Notes: a model not told the origin generated them from the letters alone. 64,000 nt of DNA from Gemmatimonadaceae bacterium (GCA_020851035.1 JADZDM010000012.1:1-64000), one strand, 5' to 3'. Numbered from the stretch's first letter, positions 20,401-28,213 are shown. Numbers and translations: made by a program.

Positions 20401-22843
20401 GCCACGGCAACAGCTGCCAGTCGCCGCGGATCCAGCGGTGCTTGCGCCGCGTGTAGGCCACGTACGTCGTGGGATAGTCGTCGTACACGATGACGTCCGA
20501 CGCCAGCCCCGCACGGGCGTAGTTCCCCTCGATCAGGTCGTGCGAGAGCAGCATGTTCTCGGGGAACCGGCCGTGCGTGGCCGCCTGGAACAGTGCCACG
20601 TCGTAGATCCCCTTGCCGGTGAACGTGCCCTCGCCGAACAGGTCCTGGTACACGTCCGAGACGGCCGTCGAGTACGGGTCCACGCCGGGATGCCCCGACG
20701 CGATCGCCGCGAAGCGCGAGCGATGGGAACTGGGCAGCGCGACGCCAACGCGTGGCTGCAGGATGCCGTAGCCGCGGCGCACGCCGCGCGCCGGATCGTA
20801 GACGGGGCGGTTGAGCGGGTGCGCCATCGCCCCGATCAGGGCCGGTGCGGCGTCGGGGGGGAGGATCGTGTCGGAGTCGAGCGTGATCACGTACGTCACG
20901 CCGCGCAACGCCTCGGTGTCGCCGGCGCGGACGGTGAACGCCCCTGTCTCCTCGCCGCCCACCAGCCGGTTGAACTCCGCCAGCTTGCCACGCTTGCGCT
21001 CCCAGCCCATCCAGGTGCCCTGGGCCCCGTTCCAGCGGCGCGGGCGGTGCAGCAGGTGGAACGGCCCCGACCCGCCCGCCTCCGGGCCATGCCGCGCGTT
21101 CAGCGCTGCCACGCCGTCCACCGCCGCCGCCACGATGGCCGCGTCACCCTCGCGGTCCTCCGTGGCGGCATCGGTGAAGTCGCTGAGGACCGCGAAGTGC
21201 AGGTGCGTCTCGCGGTTGGCGAGGAACTGCACCTCCAGCATCGCGAGCGCATCGTGCACGTCGTCGACGGTGCCGAACAGCGTGGGAATCACCACCGCCG
21301 TCCGGTACGCCTCCGGCACGCCGGTGCGGTCCAGGTCCAGCCGCGGCAGGATGTGCGGCGGCAGGAAGGCCGTGATCAGCTGGTTGAAGACCGTCACGGC
21401 GATGTCGAGCGCCGGCAGGAACGCGAGCAGCAGCAGCAGGAGCAGGGAGGGCCGCATGCCGGGCTCCGTCAGGAGCAGCACCGTCAGCGTGGCGAGTGTC
21501 GCCAGCAGCGCCAGCCCACCCACGAACACGCGGTTCGCCTGGGTGTGCACCCCGCGCTCGATCCGTTCCAGCAGGGTGGGGGAGTAGCCGGCGATGGCCT
21601 CGAGCTCCGGCAGCCCCTCGTCCACCAGCCAGTATCCCACGTGCGCGCGGATCCCGGCCGGCACCTCGCTCGCGACCGTCGGGGCGCGCAGGCAGAGGTC
21701 GATGGCCCACTGTGCCACCGATGCCTCGCGATGGCGGGTGCCCTTGGCGATCCGCTCCACCGCGTGCCGGTACGAGTCGCGGGTGGCGAAGGTCATGAGT
21801 GCGTAGTGCCCCGAGGGGTCGGTGCGCAGCACGGCCTCCATCACGCTCTGCTTCTCGACGAAGTGCCGCCAGTCGCGGCGCCCGATGTCACGCAGGCTGG
21901 TGATGCTGTTCGCCATCATGATCTGCGTCAGCGTCACGCGATGGGCGGACTGCGCGGCGGCGGTGTCGGGACTCACGCCGCCATCACGCATCCAGTGCTC
22001 CAGCCACGCCAGCGGCGGCGAGGCGCCCTCGGCCTGCCGCAGCAGCTGCAGGAACCGCGACACGAAGTGCGGTGTGAGCTCGTGGCCGGCGTCGGCGAAG
22101 GTGCGCAGTGCATCGCGCAGCGCGGTGCCGCCACGCGCATTCGCCTCAAGGATCCGGTCCGACCAGAGGGCGGCCAGCTCGATCTCGTCCAGCCGCTGCA
22201 TGGTCCGCAGCGTCATGCGGCGGACGCTCTCGATCAGCCCGAGGCGCAGCATCGCCGGCATGGCCCACAGCTCGCCGAGCGAGAGTGGGGTCACGCTCTG
22301 GAACGACTCGACGTAGAGGTCCACGTTGTCGAGGTCGATGCGCGCTTCCGTGTGCGAGATCAGCGAGATCGCCATCTCGTACACGCGCGGGTACCCCGTC
22401 ATCGGACCGCTCGCCAGCTCCGGCAGCTCGCGATAGTAGCCGCCGGGCAGGCTCGATCGCACCTCCTGCAGGTGCTCGAGCACCACGTGGAAGTTGTCCA
22501 GCAGCCATTCCGCCGCGGGACCGGCGTCGGCGTTCATGGCGGCCGCGGCCAGCAGCCGGGTGTGGGCATCGCGCAGGATCTCGCGGGTCTGCGCCAGCCG
22601 CGCCAGGAGGCGCGCCGGTCGCAGTGGCCCGCGCGTCGCCGCCAGGCGCTGGCCACGCGCGAGGGCCCGCGCCCGCGCCGCGAGATGTTCCGCCCCGAGC
22701 AGCTCACCGCCGATCGGCCCGGTGAGCAACTCGTCCACTGCTTCCGCTCTCGAACGTTCGGCTCTGCTGCTCACCTGTGAAGCGTCACTGGCATCTTGTC
22801 GTCGTTCAGGGAAATGCGCAGCGACGGGCGGACCCGTGGCCAC
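14414..22843 (-). CDS. ndvB: Cyclic beta-1,2-glucan synthase (NdvB/ChvB type)
   Basis: One giant membrane enzyme of about 2,809 residues, full length for the NdvB family. The N terminus is helical and cytoplasmic. Membrane segments lie near 438-490, then a family 84 glycosyltransferase domain (about 500-830; DSDT near 653, GEGTFTGKG, and RWIRGDW near 805). More membrane helices lie near 848-1010. A glycoamylase-like domain follows (GDYGFCDALDYTRP near 1385). The C-terminal half is GH94-type, with the TGDWNDGM catalytic motif near 2488. The family initiates, elongates, trims and cyclises beta-1,2-glucan from UDP-glucose; in Rhizobiales the product acts in osmotic adaptation and host contact. 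No transporter of the ndvA type is adjacent. Several possible start codons lie in the first 40 residues. Confidence 0.93.
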   Translation of the reverse strand: MATGPPVAAHFPERRQDASDASQVSSRAERSRAEAVDELLTGPIGGELLGAEHLAARARALARGQRLAATRGPLRPARLLARLAQTREILRDAHTRLLAAAAMNADAGPAAEWLLDNFHVVLEHLQEVRSSLPGGYYRELPELASGPMTGYPRVYEMAISLISHTEARIDLDNVDLYVESFQSVTPLSLGELWAMPAMLRLGLIESVRRMTLRTMQRLDEIELAALWSDRILEANARGGTALRDALRTFADAGHELTPHFVSRFLQLLRQAEGASPPLAWLEHWMRDGGVSPDTAAAQSAHRVTLTQIMMANSITSLRDIGRRDWRHFVEKQSVMEAVLRTDPSGHYALMTFATRDSYRHAVERIAKGTRHREASVAQWAIDLCLRAPTVASEVPAGIRAHVGYWLVDEGLPELEAIAGYSPTLLERIERGVHTQANRVFVGGLALLATLATLTVLLLTEPGMRPSLLLLLLLAFLPALDIAVTVFNQLITAFLPPHILPRLDLDRTGVPEAYRTAVVIPTLFGTVDDVHDALAMLEVQFLANRETHLHFAVLSDFTDAATEDREGDAAIVAAAVDGVAALNARHGPEAGGSGPFHLLHRPRRWNGAQGTWMGWERKRGKLAEFNRLVGGEETGAFTVRAGDTEALRGVTYVITLDSDTILPPDAAPALIGAMAHPLNRPVYDPARGVRRGYGILQPRVGVALPSSHRSRFAAIASGHPGVDPYSTAVSDVYQDLFGEGTFTGKGIYDVALFQAATHGRFPENMLLSHDLIEGNYARAGLASDVIVYDDYPTTYVAYTRRKHRWIRGDWQLLPWLRRTVPGPAGPERNRLSLVSRWKIVDNLRRSTVELSQLLFLLGGWTILPGSMLRWTLLGLGAIVAPWATALLLAALRPPRDKSWRAYYEAVLQDAAVSLDQAIVAVVTLPHQALVSADAIVRTLHRLLVSRRHLLEWQSAQLVQRSVTDVGGATWRAMRGSLAFVAVTMLLVTWNGVARQRAMGLELRSLQFVAFLMALLVTGWMLAPWLMARLSRPTMEERRPLTDAMRATVAQYAAVHWHFFDALVTAETHWLAPDNIQTEPVTVVAMRTSPTNIGLQLLATVSACDLGLIAPAEMTARLERTMATMATLRRYHGHFYNWYDLETLQVLEPHYVSTVDSGNIAGHLLALRQACLAYGLAEPALQPRLLQLAGDAWAFVNEMEFSFLYDAERKLFTIGYHPESFTPDESYSDLLASEARLASFIAIARNDVPIEHWFRLGRALSRTVGETALVSWSGSMFEYLMPALVMRSLPHTLLAQTYDAVIARHIAYARLRGVPWGISESAWNIRDRHQTYQYRAFGIPDLALKRGLARDLVIAPYATALATLVTPGRALANLRALESMGALGDYGFCDALDYTRPAPGEKLAFVRSYFAHHVGMSLVAFTNVLHADIWQERFHADAMVKAVELLLHEAVPRRLVMQPAQATPPDDVRPQVEADRPVVREVDTQQVSAPRIALLGSVPYTVMLNHNGSGFSRYRDIAVTRWRADSTCDDAGQFCYVHDLTTGTTWSTAQQPVGHPADSSHAWLASDRVTLRRMDGDIETRTEITVVPADSAEVRRVTLTNFGREGRDIELTSYAEVVMNTQASDAAHPAFSNLFMETEWHGWCTALTAARRPRSHAEVPLWCVHVVDAGRERIGEVSCETDRARFIGRGRTLRAPAAMAARGPLPGTTGPVLDPILSLRTRVHVAPGQSVSVAFTTLVATTRAGAFELAGRYHDSHAAQRALDFAWTSTQIELREQGITPANAAVFQEIATQLLYLGGSLAPPHDELRRSRGSQPLLWAHGIPGDHPIVLATIDRMEGLPTLRELFVAHRYWRQRGLTVDLVVINAHAYDYLQELRDAITEATVAADDASLMDRAGGVFIRRRELFGAEDLLLLSASARVQVTCDGRSLARVLANADASTIDVPTLLPSVVTTRSIERTTPATLVPAQDRAGPLASIVSALRPLVEPLMPRSARTRTVPVAVERRAPTLRFANGYGGLDQEDNYRITVGNGHLPPAPWANVIANPHGGFLVTERGAGCTWAENAYFYRLTPWHNDPVCDPVSDAIYLQDDETGDLWSATPAPVDGDGTYRVLHEPGASTFEHDHDGVCTTLRLGTPTDAAVKVSTLSLTNTTAHPRRITVTAYAEWTLGARRDSSQHQVRTRYVAEHQAIFAFNHFDPLFASWTAFLSVSEPVASFTADRLGFLGRNGRLAAPAGLSRKALDGANGVGLDPCAALQCTVLLAAGETREVTVLLGAASDEGRARDLLRTLRPAPAAAAAIATSVEAWAHRLSAVRVTTPDPAFDAMLNKWALYQALGCRMWARTGLYQSSGAFGFRDQLQDTMALLHAEPGVAREHILRATARQFVQGDVQHWWHAHSGRGVRTRFSDDLAWLPYVVHHYVTVTGDSSLLEEYVPFLTMRELAEGEHELYDLPHPTEEHGSVYEHCRRALRRACTTGAHGLPLIGTGDWNDGMSLVGAEGRGESVWLAWFLIRTLRSFAALADARGDSPEAAWMRAQADAYAAAAEEGGWDGAWYRRAYYDNGRPMGSASSAECRIDAIAQSWAVISGAAPPDRAALAMSAMQDQLIREHDRIIQLLTPPFDKGEDDPGYIRGYVPGVRENGGQYTHAALWAVLATAMQGEGDRAFELFAMLNPLTRTDSAAGVARYKVEPYVVVADVYTSPLHVGRGGWTWYTGSASWMYRVGLESILGLQREGSRLRVVPCVPAAWPTFTVDYRFGTTTYHIEVRRPSLVRTQGARVTIDSIPHPQGEIPLVDDGAAHLVVVEPHPVEG

Positions 22844-23055
22844 GGCGCACAGGATGGCTGCGTGTGCGCGCTCAGGCGGTATTTACCGAAGCCGGGTCGC
22901 CACACCGAACTCCGCCTTGCACCGTGAATGCAACGTATGTCGTCACGCCGCGTGGTGTGGTGCCGCGCGCGTGCGGCTGCCGCAGCGTGCTCGAGTGCAT
23001 GCGCACGGCGACCGGCCGGCGCGGCACGCCGTGATGTACTAGATTATTTCCTGCA

Positions 23056-24120
23056 ATGCGTCGATTGGGTTCCCTCCGTGTCCTCGCGCTCGTGCTGGCG
23101 TGCACGGCCGTGCTGACGGCGCCGGTGCTGCCGCAGGCCGTGCCGCTGCACACGGTGCTGTTGCGTCATGGCGTGCGCATCGACTCCGCACAGCTGGCGA
23201 CGATCGAGGATGGCAGCGCCTTCGTGCGAGTCCTGCCCACCACCGACGGGCGTGACGTGAGCGTGATCGGCGCAGTCCGGCTCGGTGTCTCGCGCGACCT
23301 GTTCCTGCGCCGCGTGCACGACACGCGCGCATGGCTGGACGCACCCACGCGCTCGCGCTTCGGCATCTTCTCCGATCCCGCCGGCGCCGCCGACGTCGAG
23401 GCCGTGACCGTCACCTCGCAGGACCTGAAGGACCTGCGCAAGTGCCGGCCCGGTGACTGCTCGACGAAGCTCCCCGCCAGTGCCATGCAGCGGCTGCACG
23501 ACGAGGTGGACTGGTCGGCGCCGGACGTGCATGCGCAGGTGAACGCGCTCGCCAGGCGTCGCCTCGTGAGCTTCGTGGAGGAGTACCGCGACCATGGCAA
23601 CGCGTCGCTGCCCACCTACGACGACCGGCCGCCGGTGCGTGCCAGCGAGGCGTTCCTCGCCGTCCTGGCGCAGTCCGCGTACCTCAACCAGACCGTGCCG
23701 GCGCTCGCCGCGTACTTGCGCACCTTCCCGCGCGGACGCCCCGCCGGCGTCGCCGACGTGCTGTACTGGTCCGAGGACGTGGTGCCACGGTTGCGGCCCA
23801 TCCTCAGCGTGACCCACAGCGCCGTCATGACCCCGCCGGAACTCGGCGGCACGACCATCATCGCCGCCAAGCAGATCTACTCGAATCACTTCTTCGAGGC
23901 GGCGCTCGAGGTCATCAGTGTCAACGACCGCGAGGTCGCCGGGACGGCCGACGGCTGCTGGATCGTCATCGAACGCCGCTACCGCTTCGACAACCTGCCG
24001 CGCGGCGGCATCCTCAACGTCCGCGGACGAGCCGTCGACGGCCTGCGCGATCACCTCCTCGCCGACCTGCGCCGCGAGCGCGCCATCAGCGTCCGTTCGA
24101 CGGGCCGCGCCGAACCCTGA
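23056..24120 (+). CDS. Secreted protein of unknown function
   Basis: A 354-residue protein I do not recognise. It has a clear signal peptide (MRRLGSLRVLALVLACTAVL to about residue 27). The mature part is mixed alpha/beta with one CRPGDC cysteine pair near residue 132 and no membrane segment or metal motif I can name. The C-terminal third (ETWS-type beta segments with FFEAALEV and GCWIVIERRYRF) suggests a beta-rich ligand-binding or lipid-handling fold, which is speculation. It is divergent from ndvB with a 212-base gap and lies upstream of hemN, but 233 bases and a weak hairpin separate them. Confidence 0.7.
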   Translation: MRRLGSLRVLALVLACTAVLTAPVLPQAVPLHTVLLRHGVRIDSAQLATIEDGSAFVRVLPTTDGRDVSVIGAVRLGVSRDLFLRRVHDTRAWLDAPTRSRFGIFSDPAGAADVEAVTVTSQDLKDLRKCRPGDCSTKLPASAMQRLHDEVDWSAPDVHAQVNALARRRLVSFVEEYRDHGNASLPTYDDRPPVRASEAFLAVLAQSAYLNQTVPALAAYLRTFPRGRPAGVADVLYWSEDVVPRLRPILSVTHSAVMTPPELGGTTIIAAKQIYSNHFFEAALEVISVNDREVAGTADGCWIVIERRYRFDNLPRGGILNVRGRAVDGLRDHLLADLRRERAISVRSTGRAEP

Positions 24121-24353
24121 CCGCCGCCGTCCGGCGGTGGAGCAGGTCAGGCCCTGCCGGACCACCACGCCCGCCGCCGTCAGCGGTTGCCTGACAGGCC
24201 GCGTTCTTTTGCCTTATGGCATGTCTGGCGATTCGAGTGCAAGCTCGTGGTGCAGCAGTGCATGATGTTCTGTCGGTGTTTCAGCACCGGTGACCTGTCG
24301 GTTCCGGGCGGTGGAGCCATGCACTCACATGAAACTGGATGAGGAGCCGACCC

Positions 24354-25754
24354 GTGCGCGTTGACCCATTCGAGGACGGCCTGGACCCTGTCGGCGGCCG
24401 GTTCGTCGTGCCGCAGGTGGATCCGGCGCTGTTGGACCGGTATGACGTTTCCGTGCCGCGCTACACGAGCTACCCGGCGGTGCCGGACTGGAATGGCGCC
24501 TTCACGCGCGACGCGTGGCGGCAGCACCTGGGGACGCTCAACGGCAGCACCGACTCGCTGGCGCTGTACGTGCACCTGCCATTTTGCGCCTCGCGCTGCC
24601 TGTACTGCGGCTGCAACGCCACCGTGACGCGGCGTGCCGAGGTCGTCGACCGGTACCTCGATCGCCTGCAGGTGGAGATCGACCTCCTCAGCGAGTCGAT
24701 CGGCGTGGCGCCCCGCGTGGCCGAGATGCACTGGGGCGGCGGCACGCCGAACTTCCTCGACGAGCGCCAGACCGAGCGGCTGTTCACGATGCTGCGTGGC
24801 GCCTTTCCGATCGATGCCCGCACCGAGTGCTCGGTGGAGGCGGATCCGCGGCTCGTCAGCCGCGCGCAGCTCGACCAGTATCACGCCCTGGGCTTCAGCC
24901 GGATCAGCTTCGGTGTCCAGGACCTGGACGCCGTGGTGCAGCATGCCATCGGGCGGATCCAGCCCGAGGCGCTGGTCCGGGACGTGGTCGCCATGGCGCG
25001 TGCGGCCGGCTTCGGGGGCATCAACCTCGACCTGATCTACGGCCTGCCGGAACAGACGGCGGCCAGCTTCGCACACACGGTGAAGGAGTGCCTCTCGCTC
25101 GCGCCGGACCGGGTGGCCTGCTTCGGCTATGCCCATGTACCCTGGATGCGTGCGCAGCAGAAGCGCATCGACGAGCGCGCCCTGCCGCGCGGCGTGACCC
25201 GCTTCGCCCTCTTCCGCGACGCCGTCGAGCAGTTCGTCGGTGCCGGCTACGAGTGGCTCGGCATCGATCACTTCGCGCTCCCGAACGATCCGCTGTCGCT
25301 GGCCGCCGAGGCGGGACGGCTGCACCGCAACTTCATGGGCTACACCACCCGCGTCGGCGAGAACCTGCTCGGCATCGGCACCAGCGCCATCTCCGAGGTG
25401 AACGGCTGGTACGTGCAGAACACGCCGGAACTGGGCGGGTGGCAGCGCGACATCGACCTCGGCCAGCTGTCGATCGCCCGCGGCCACGTCCGCTCGGTGG
25501 ACGACAGCAACCGTGCCGACGCCATCACGCACCTCATGTGCAACGCCGAGCTGCCGTTCGACATGTTCGTGGGCGACATGTTCGAGCTGGTCGATCGCTT
25601 CGAGGCGTACGCCACCGATGGCCTGGTGGAGTTCGAGAGTGACCGGGTGCGCGTCACGCCCCTCGGCCGGTTCTTCCTCCGCAACCTCTGCGCGACACTG
25701 GACGCGTACCGGGTCAACACGAGTTCCACGTTCAGGTTCTCCCGCGCCGTCTGA
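24354..25754 (+). CDS. hemN: Oxygen-independent coproporphyrinogen III oxidase HemN
   Basis: A radical-SAM enzyme that oxidatively decarboxylates coproporphyrinogen III to protoporphyrinogen IX without oxygen, in haem and chlorophyll synthesis. The protein has about 466 residues. The iron-sulfur ligands are in the CASRCLYCGC motif (CxxxCxxC plus the extra Cys typical of true HemN rather than HemW). The GGGTPNFL SAM-binding motif and the N-terminal RYTSYP motif are also present. I chose the GTG at 24354 because GAGGAG lies seven bases upstream; an ATG at 24339 has no such site. The bchJ-like gene begins seven bases after its stop. Confidence 0.93.
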   Translation: MRVDPFEDGLDPVGGRFVVPQVDPALLDRYDVSVPRYTSYPAVPDWNGAFTRDAWRQHLGTLNGSTDSLALYVHLPFCASRCLYCGCNATVTRRAEVVDRYLDRLQVEIDLLSESIGVAPRVAEMHWGGGTPNFLDERQTERLFTMLRGAFPIDARTECSVEADPRLVSRAQLDQYHALGFSRISFGVQDLDAVVQHAIGRIQPEALVRDVVAMARAAGFGGINLDLIYGLPEQTAASFAHTVKECLSLAPDRVACFGYAHVPWMRAQQKRIDERALPRGVTRFALFRDAVEQFVGAGYEWLGIDHFALPNDPLSLAAEAGRLHRNFMGYTTRVGENLLGIGTSAISEVNGWYVQNTPELGGWQRDIDLGQLSIARGHVRSVDDSNRADAITHLMCNAELPFDMFVGDMFELVDRFEAYATDGLVEFESDRVRVTPLGRFFLRNLCATLDAYRVNTSSTFRFSRAV

Positions 25755-25761
25755 GCGCGCC

Positions 25762-26376
25762 ATGTCCGCCACGGCACTCCCCGGGCACGGCGCCCCGGCC
25801 CGCATCGGCCCGAACACCATCATCCAGGTGGCGGGCGTGCTGCGGGACCGGCTCAGCCAGTCATTCGCCGAGGCCGTGCTGCGGGAGGGGACGCCCTACA
25901 CCCTCGACACCATGCCCCACGACATGGTCGACGAGCGTGAGGCGCTGGGGATGGTCCGGGTCCTCGTCCGCCGCGTCGGGGCCACGGCCGCGGTTTCCGT
26001 CCTGCGTGAGGCAGGCTATCGTACTGCCGACTACCTGCTGGCGAACCGGATCCCCTCCGTCGCACAGTGGATCATCCGGGCGGCACCGCGTCGCATCGGC
26101 CTGAAGATCCTGCTCAAGGCGATGTCGGCCAACGCCTGGACCTTCGCCGGCAGCGGGACGTTCCGGGTGATCGCCGCCGCCCGGACCCCCGAACTGGTCT
26201 TCGAGTCATGCCTCATGTGCCGCGACATGCACGAGGATCAACCCATGTGTGACTTCTACGCCGGCACCTTCGAGCGGCTGATCCGCGTCCTCGTGGCGGA
26301 CGAGGTCCGCGTGTCGGAAGTGGAGTGCATGGCGCAGGGCGGCGCACGCTGCCGGTTCCAGCTCCACAACCTGTGA
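25762..26376 (+). CDS. bchJ: BchJ-like V4R domain protein
   Basis: A 204-residue protein with the 4-vinyl-reductase (V4R) fold known from BchJ of bacteriochlorophyll gene clusters. The C-terminal half shows the V4R cysteine pattern: CLMC, then a Cys in QPMCDFYAG, then the ECMAQGGARC pair. BchJ was first called an 8-vinyl reductase but is now thought to be a tetrapyrrole-handling accessory protein; V4R domains also occur as small-molecule sensors in non-phototrophs. Its place between hemN and hemJ strongly supports a porphyrin link. The ATG at 25762 is seven bases after hemN, and the stop overlaps the hemJ GTG. The window holds no other bacteriochlorophyll or reaction-centre gene. Confidence 0.8.
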   Translation: MSATALPGHGAPARIGPNTIIQVAGVLRDRLSQSFAEAVLREGTPYTLDTMPHDMVDEREALGMVRVLVRRVGATAAVSVLREAGYRTADYLLANRIPSVAQWIIRAAPRRIGLKILLKAMSANAWTFAGSGTFRVIAAARTPELVFESCLMCRDMHEDQPMCDFYAGTFERLIRVLVADEVRVSEVECMAQGGARCRFQLHNL

Positions 26377-26807
26377 CGGGGCAGGGCTACCTCTGGCTCA
26401 AGGCCTGGCACGTCATCGCCGTCATCGCCTGGTACGCCGGCCTGTTCTACATCTTCCGGCTGTACGTCTACCACGTGCAGAAACGGGACGATCCCACCGT
26501 GACCGCCACCCTCGAGGTCATGGAGCGCCGGCTCATCCGGGCGATCATGAACCCGGCGATGGTGATCGCGATCGGACTCGGGATCGCGATGCTGGTCGTG
26601 AATCCGTCGCTGATGCGCATGCCGTGGATGCACGCCAAGCTCGGAGCAGTGGTGTTCCTGCTGGGCTACCACGGCCTGGCGTCGTGGGTGCGCAAGCGCT
26701 TCGCGGAAGGGAAGTACGTCCTCAGCGAAGTGCAGTGCCGCTTCATCAACGAGGTCCCGACGCTGCTGCTGTTCGTGATCGTGATCGCGGTGATCGTCCG
26801 CCCCTGA
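26373..26807 (+). CDS. hemJ: Protoporphyrinogen IX oxidase HemJ
   Basis: A small integral membrane enzyme (UPF0093/HemJ family) that oxidises protoporphyrinogen IX to protoporphyrin IX, the step after HemN. It has 144 residues and four hydrophobic helices. The conserved first-helix pattern WLKAWHVIAVIAWYAGLFY includes the essential His, and MHAKLGAV carries the conserved Lys. The start is the GTG at 26373, which overlaps the bchJ-like stop as GTGA and yields the usual family length; an upstream ATG would add 16 residues read inside bchJ. HemN, the V4R protein and HemJ thus form a coupled cluster for the last steps of protoporphyrin synthesis. Confidence 0.9.
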   Translation: MTGQGYLWLKAWHVIAVIAWYAGLFYIFRLYVYHVQKRDDPTVTATLEVMERRLIRAIMNPAMVIAIGLGIAMLVVNPSLMRMPWMHAKLGAVVFLLGYHGLASWVRKRFAEGKYVLSEVQCRFINEVPTLLLFVIVIAVIVRP

Positions 26808-26898
26808 CCCCGCCCGTGCGCCTGGGGAGCCCCGGCGCAGGATCGCGCAGGCCGCCCGCCTGGCTGCCGGCGGCCATGTCCCTCGACCCGAGCACCGC

Positions 26899-27669
26899 AT
26901 GGACGCACTCGTTGCACTCGCCCGTCGCCTCGAGCGCGCGCAGGCGGCGCAGAATGACCGCCTGACCCGTGCCGCAGGCGGACAGAGCATGCCGCTGGGC
27001 GGCGGCTTCGCGCACTGTCGCGGCGAGGGGCATCCGCTCAACCAGGCGCTCGGCCTGGTGGCCCCGGTCCGCGAGGATGAACTGGCGGCGGTGGAGGCGG
27101 TGCTGGGGGCCGGCGGCTTCCCGGTGGTGCTCGAGGTCAGCCCCGCCGCCGACGCATCGCTCTGGCCCCTGCTCGCCGCTCGCGGGTATCGCGTCCACCA
27201 GTTCCAGCAACTCCTCTCCCGTCCGCTCGATTCCACGACGCCGCAGCCGCCGGCAGTGGACGTGCGCCCGGTCCCCGTCGACCAGGCCGACCTCTTCAAC
27301 CGGCTGGTCTTCGCCGGCTTCACCGACAACGACACGTGGCGGGAGTCCCCATCGCCGTTCGCCATGCCGCTCGATGTCGATGGCATCTCGGCCGTGATGG
27401 CCTTCGTGGACGGGGAACCGGTCGCGGGTGGGGTGCTCGGTATGGTCGATGGGGTCGCGCTGCTCTCGGGCGACGCCGTGCTCCCGGCCGCGCGCGGGCG
27501 CGGGCTCCAGAAGGCGCTGATCGCGGCGCGATTGCACACGGCCAGGACCGCCGGCTGTGACATCGCCTGCGCCAGCACGGCACCGTCCACGGCCAGCCAG
27601 CGCTCGTTCGAGTCGTGCGGATTTCGCGTGACCTACCCCAAGCTCGAGATGGCGCGGGGCGGTGACTGA
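26899..27669 (+). CDS. GNAT family N-acetyltransferase
   Basis: A 256-residue protein whose C-terminal half is a GNAT acetyl-CoA-dependent acetyltransferase: DAVLPAARGRGLQKALI is the acetyl-CoA pyrophosphate loop, and SQRSFESCGFRV is the typical motif B helix-turn. The N-terminal half (from the conserved-looking GQSMPLGGGFAHC segment) is probably a degenerate GNAT repeat, as in related double-GNAT proteins. The substrate is unknown. It starts 91 bases after hemJ, and its last eight bases overlap the next acetyltransferase gene, so the two are likely co-translated. Confidence 0.8.
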   Translation: MDALVALARRLERAQAAQNDRLTRAAGGQSMPLGGGFAHCRGEGHPLNQALGLVAPVREDELAAVEAVLGAGGFPVVLEVSPAADASLWPLLAARGYRVHQFQQLLSRPLDSTTPQPPAVDVRPVPVDQADLFNRLVFAGFTDNDTWRESPSPFAMPLDVDGISAVMAFVDGEPVAGGVLGMVDGVALLSGDAVLPAARGRGLQKALIAARLHTARTAGCDIACASTAPSTASQRSFESCGFRVTYPKLEMARGGD

Positions 27670-28213
27670 CGCCGTTGCCGCGCCGATCGCCCGGATCACC
27701 TTCCGCGCCCTCGCGCTCGACGACCTCCCCATGCTGCAGGCGTGGGTCCGCCGGCCGCACGTCGCGGAGTGGTGGGATGACGACACCTCGCTGGAGGCCT
27801 TGCGGGAGTACTACGGGCCGTCGATCGCCGGTGAGGAGCCCGGCCGCCAGTTCATCGCGATGCTGGACGGCGAGCCGATCGGCTTCATCCAGCACTACCG
27901 GGCCGTCGACTGTCACGCTGACGGCTGGTGGCTCGCGGAGAACGACCCGGGTGTGTTCGGGATCGACCAGTTCCTCGCGGAGTCCGGCAGGCTCGGTCAG
28001 GGCCTTGGCACCGCCATGATCTCTGCCTTCGTGCGGACGATACTCTGTGGGCCTGGCGTCACCCGCATCCAGGTCGACCCCGATCCGCGCAACGCGCGTG
28101 CGATCCGGTGCTACGCGAAGGTCGGATTCAGGGAACAGGCGGTTGTCCGCACGCCGGACGGCGACGCACAGATGATGTATCTCGATCCACAGCGGGCTCA
28201 ACCTTCCACCTGA
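27662..28213 (+). CDS. AAC(6')-Ib-like aminoglycoside 6'-N-acetyltransferase homologue
   Basis: A GNAT enzyme of 183 residues. Its sequence follows AAC(6')-Ib closely along most of its length: EWW near residue 38, YIAML-like FIAMLDGEPIG, the DGWW and DPG..GID segment, GLGT acetyl-CoA loop, IQVDPDPRNARAIRCYAKVGF and TPDGDAQMM. That family acetylates the 6'-amino group of aminoglycosides. It could equally be the housekeeping ancestor acting on another amine; resistance cannot be inferred from sequence alone. The start is a GTG at 27662 overlapping the previous gene. There is no integron, attC site or transposon, and the base composition matches its neighbours, so this looks like a resident chromosomal gene. 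Confidence 0.8.
   Translation: MTDAVAAPIARITFRALALDDLPMLQAWVRRPHVAEWWDDDTSLEALREYYGPSIAGEEPGRQFIAMLDGEPIGFIQHYRAVDCHADGWWLAENDPGVFGIDQFLAESGRLGQGLGTAMISAFVRTILCGPGVTRIQVDPDPRNARAIRCYAKVGFREQAVVRTPDGDAQMMYLDPQRAQPST

Noticed and set aside
14909-22780. Two very long open frames on the plus strand (over 1,200 and 1,300 codons) opposite ndvB
   Set aside because: They are antisense to a fully recognisable protein, are Arg/His/Gly-rich, and arise from the third-position GC bias of the real gene.
27662-28213. A mobile resistance cassette
   Set aside because: There is no integrase, attC-like site, insertion sequence or composition change around the acetyltransferase gene.
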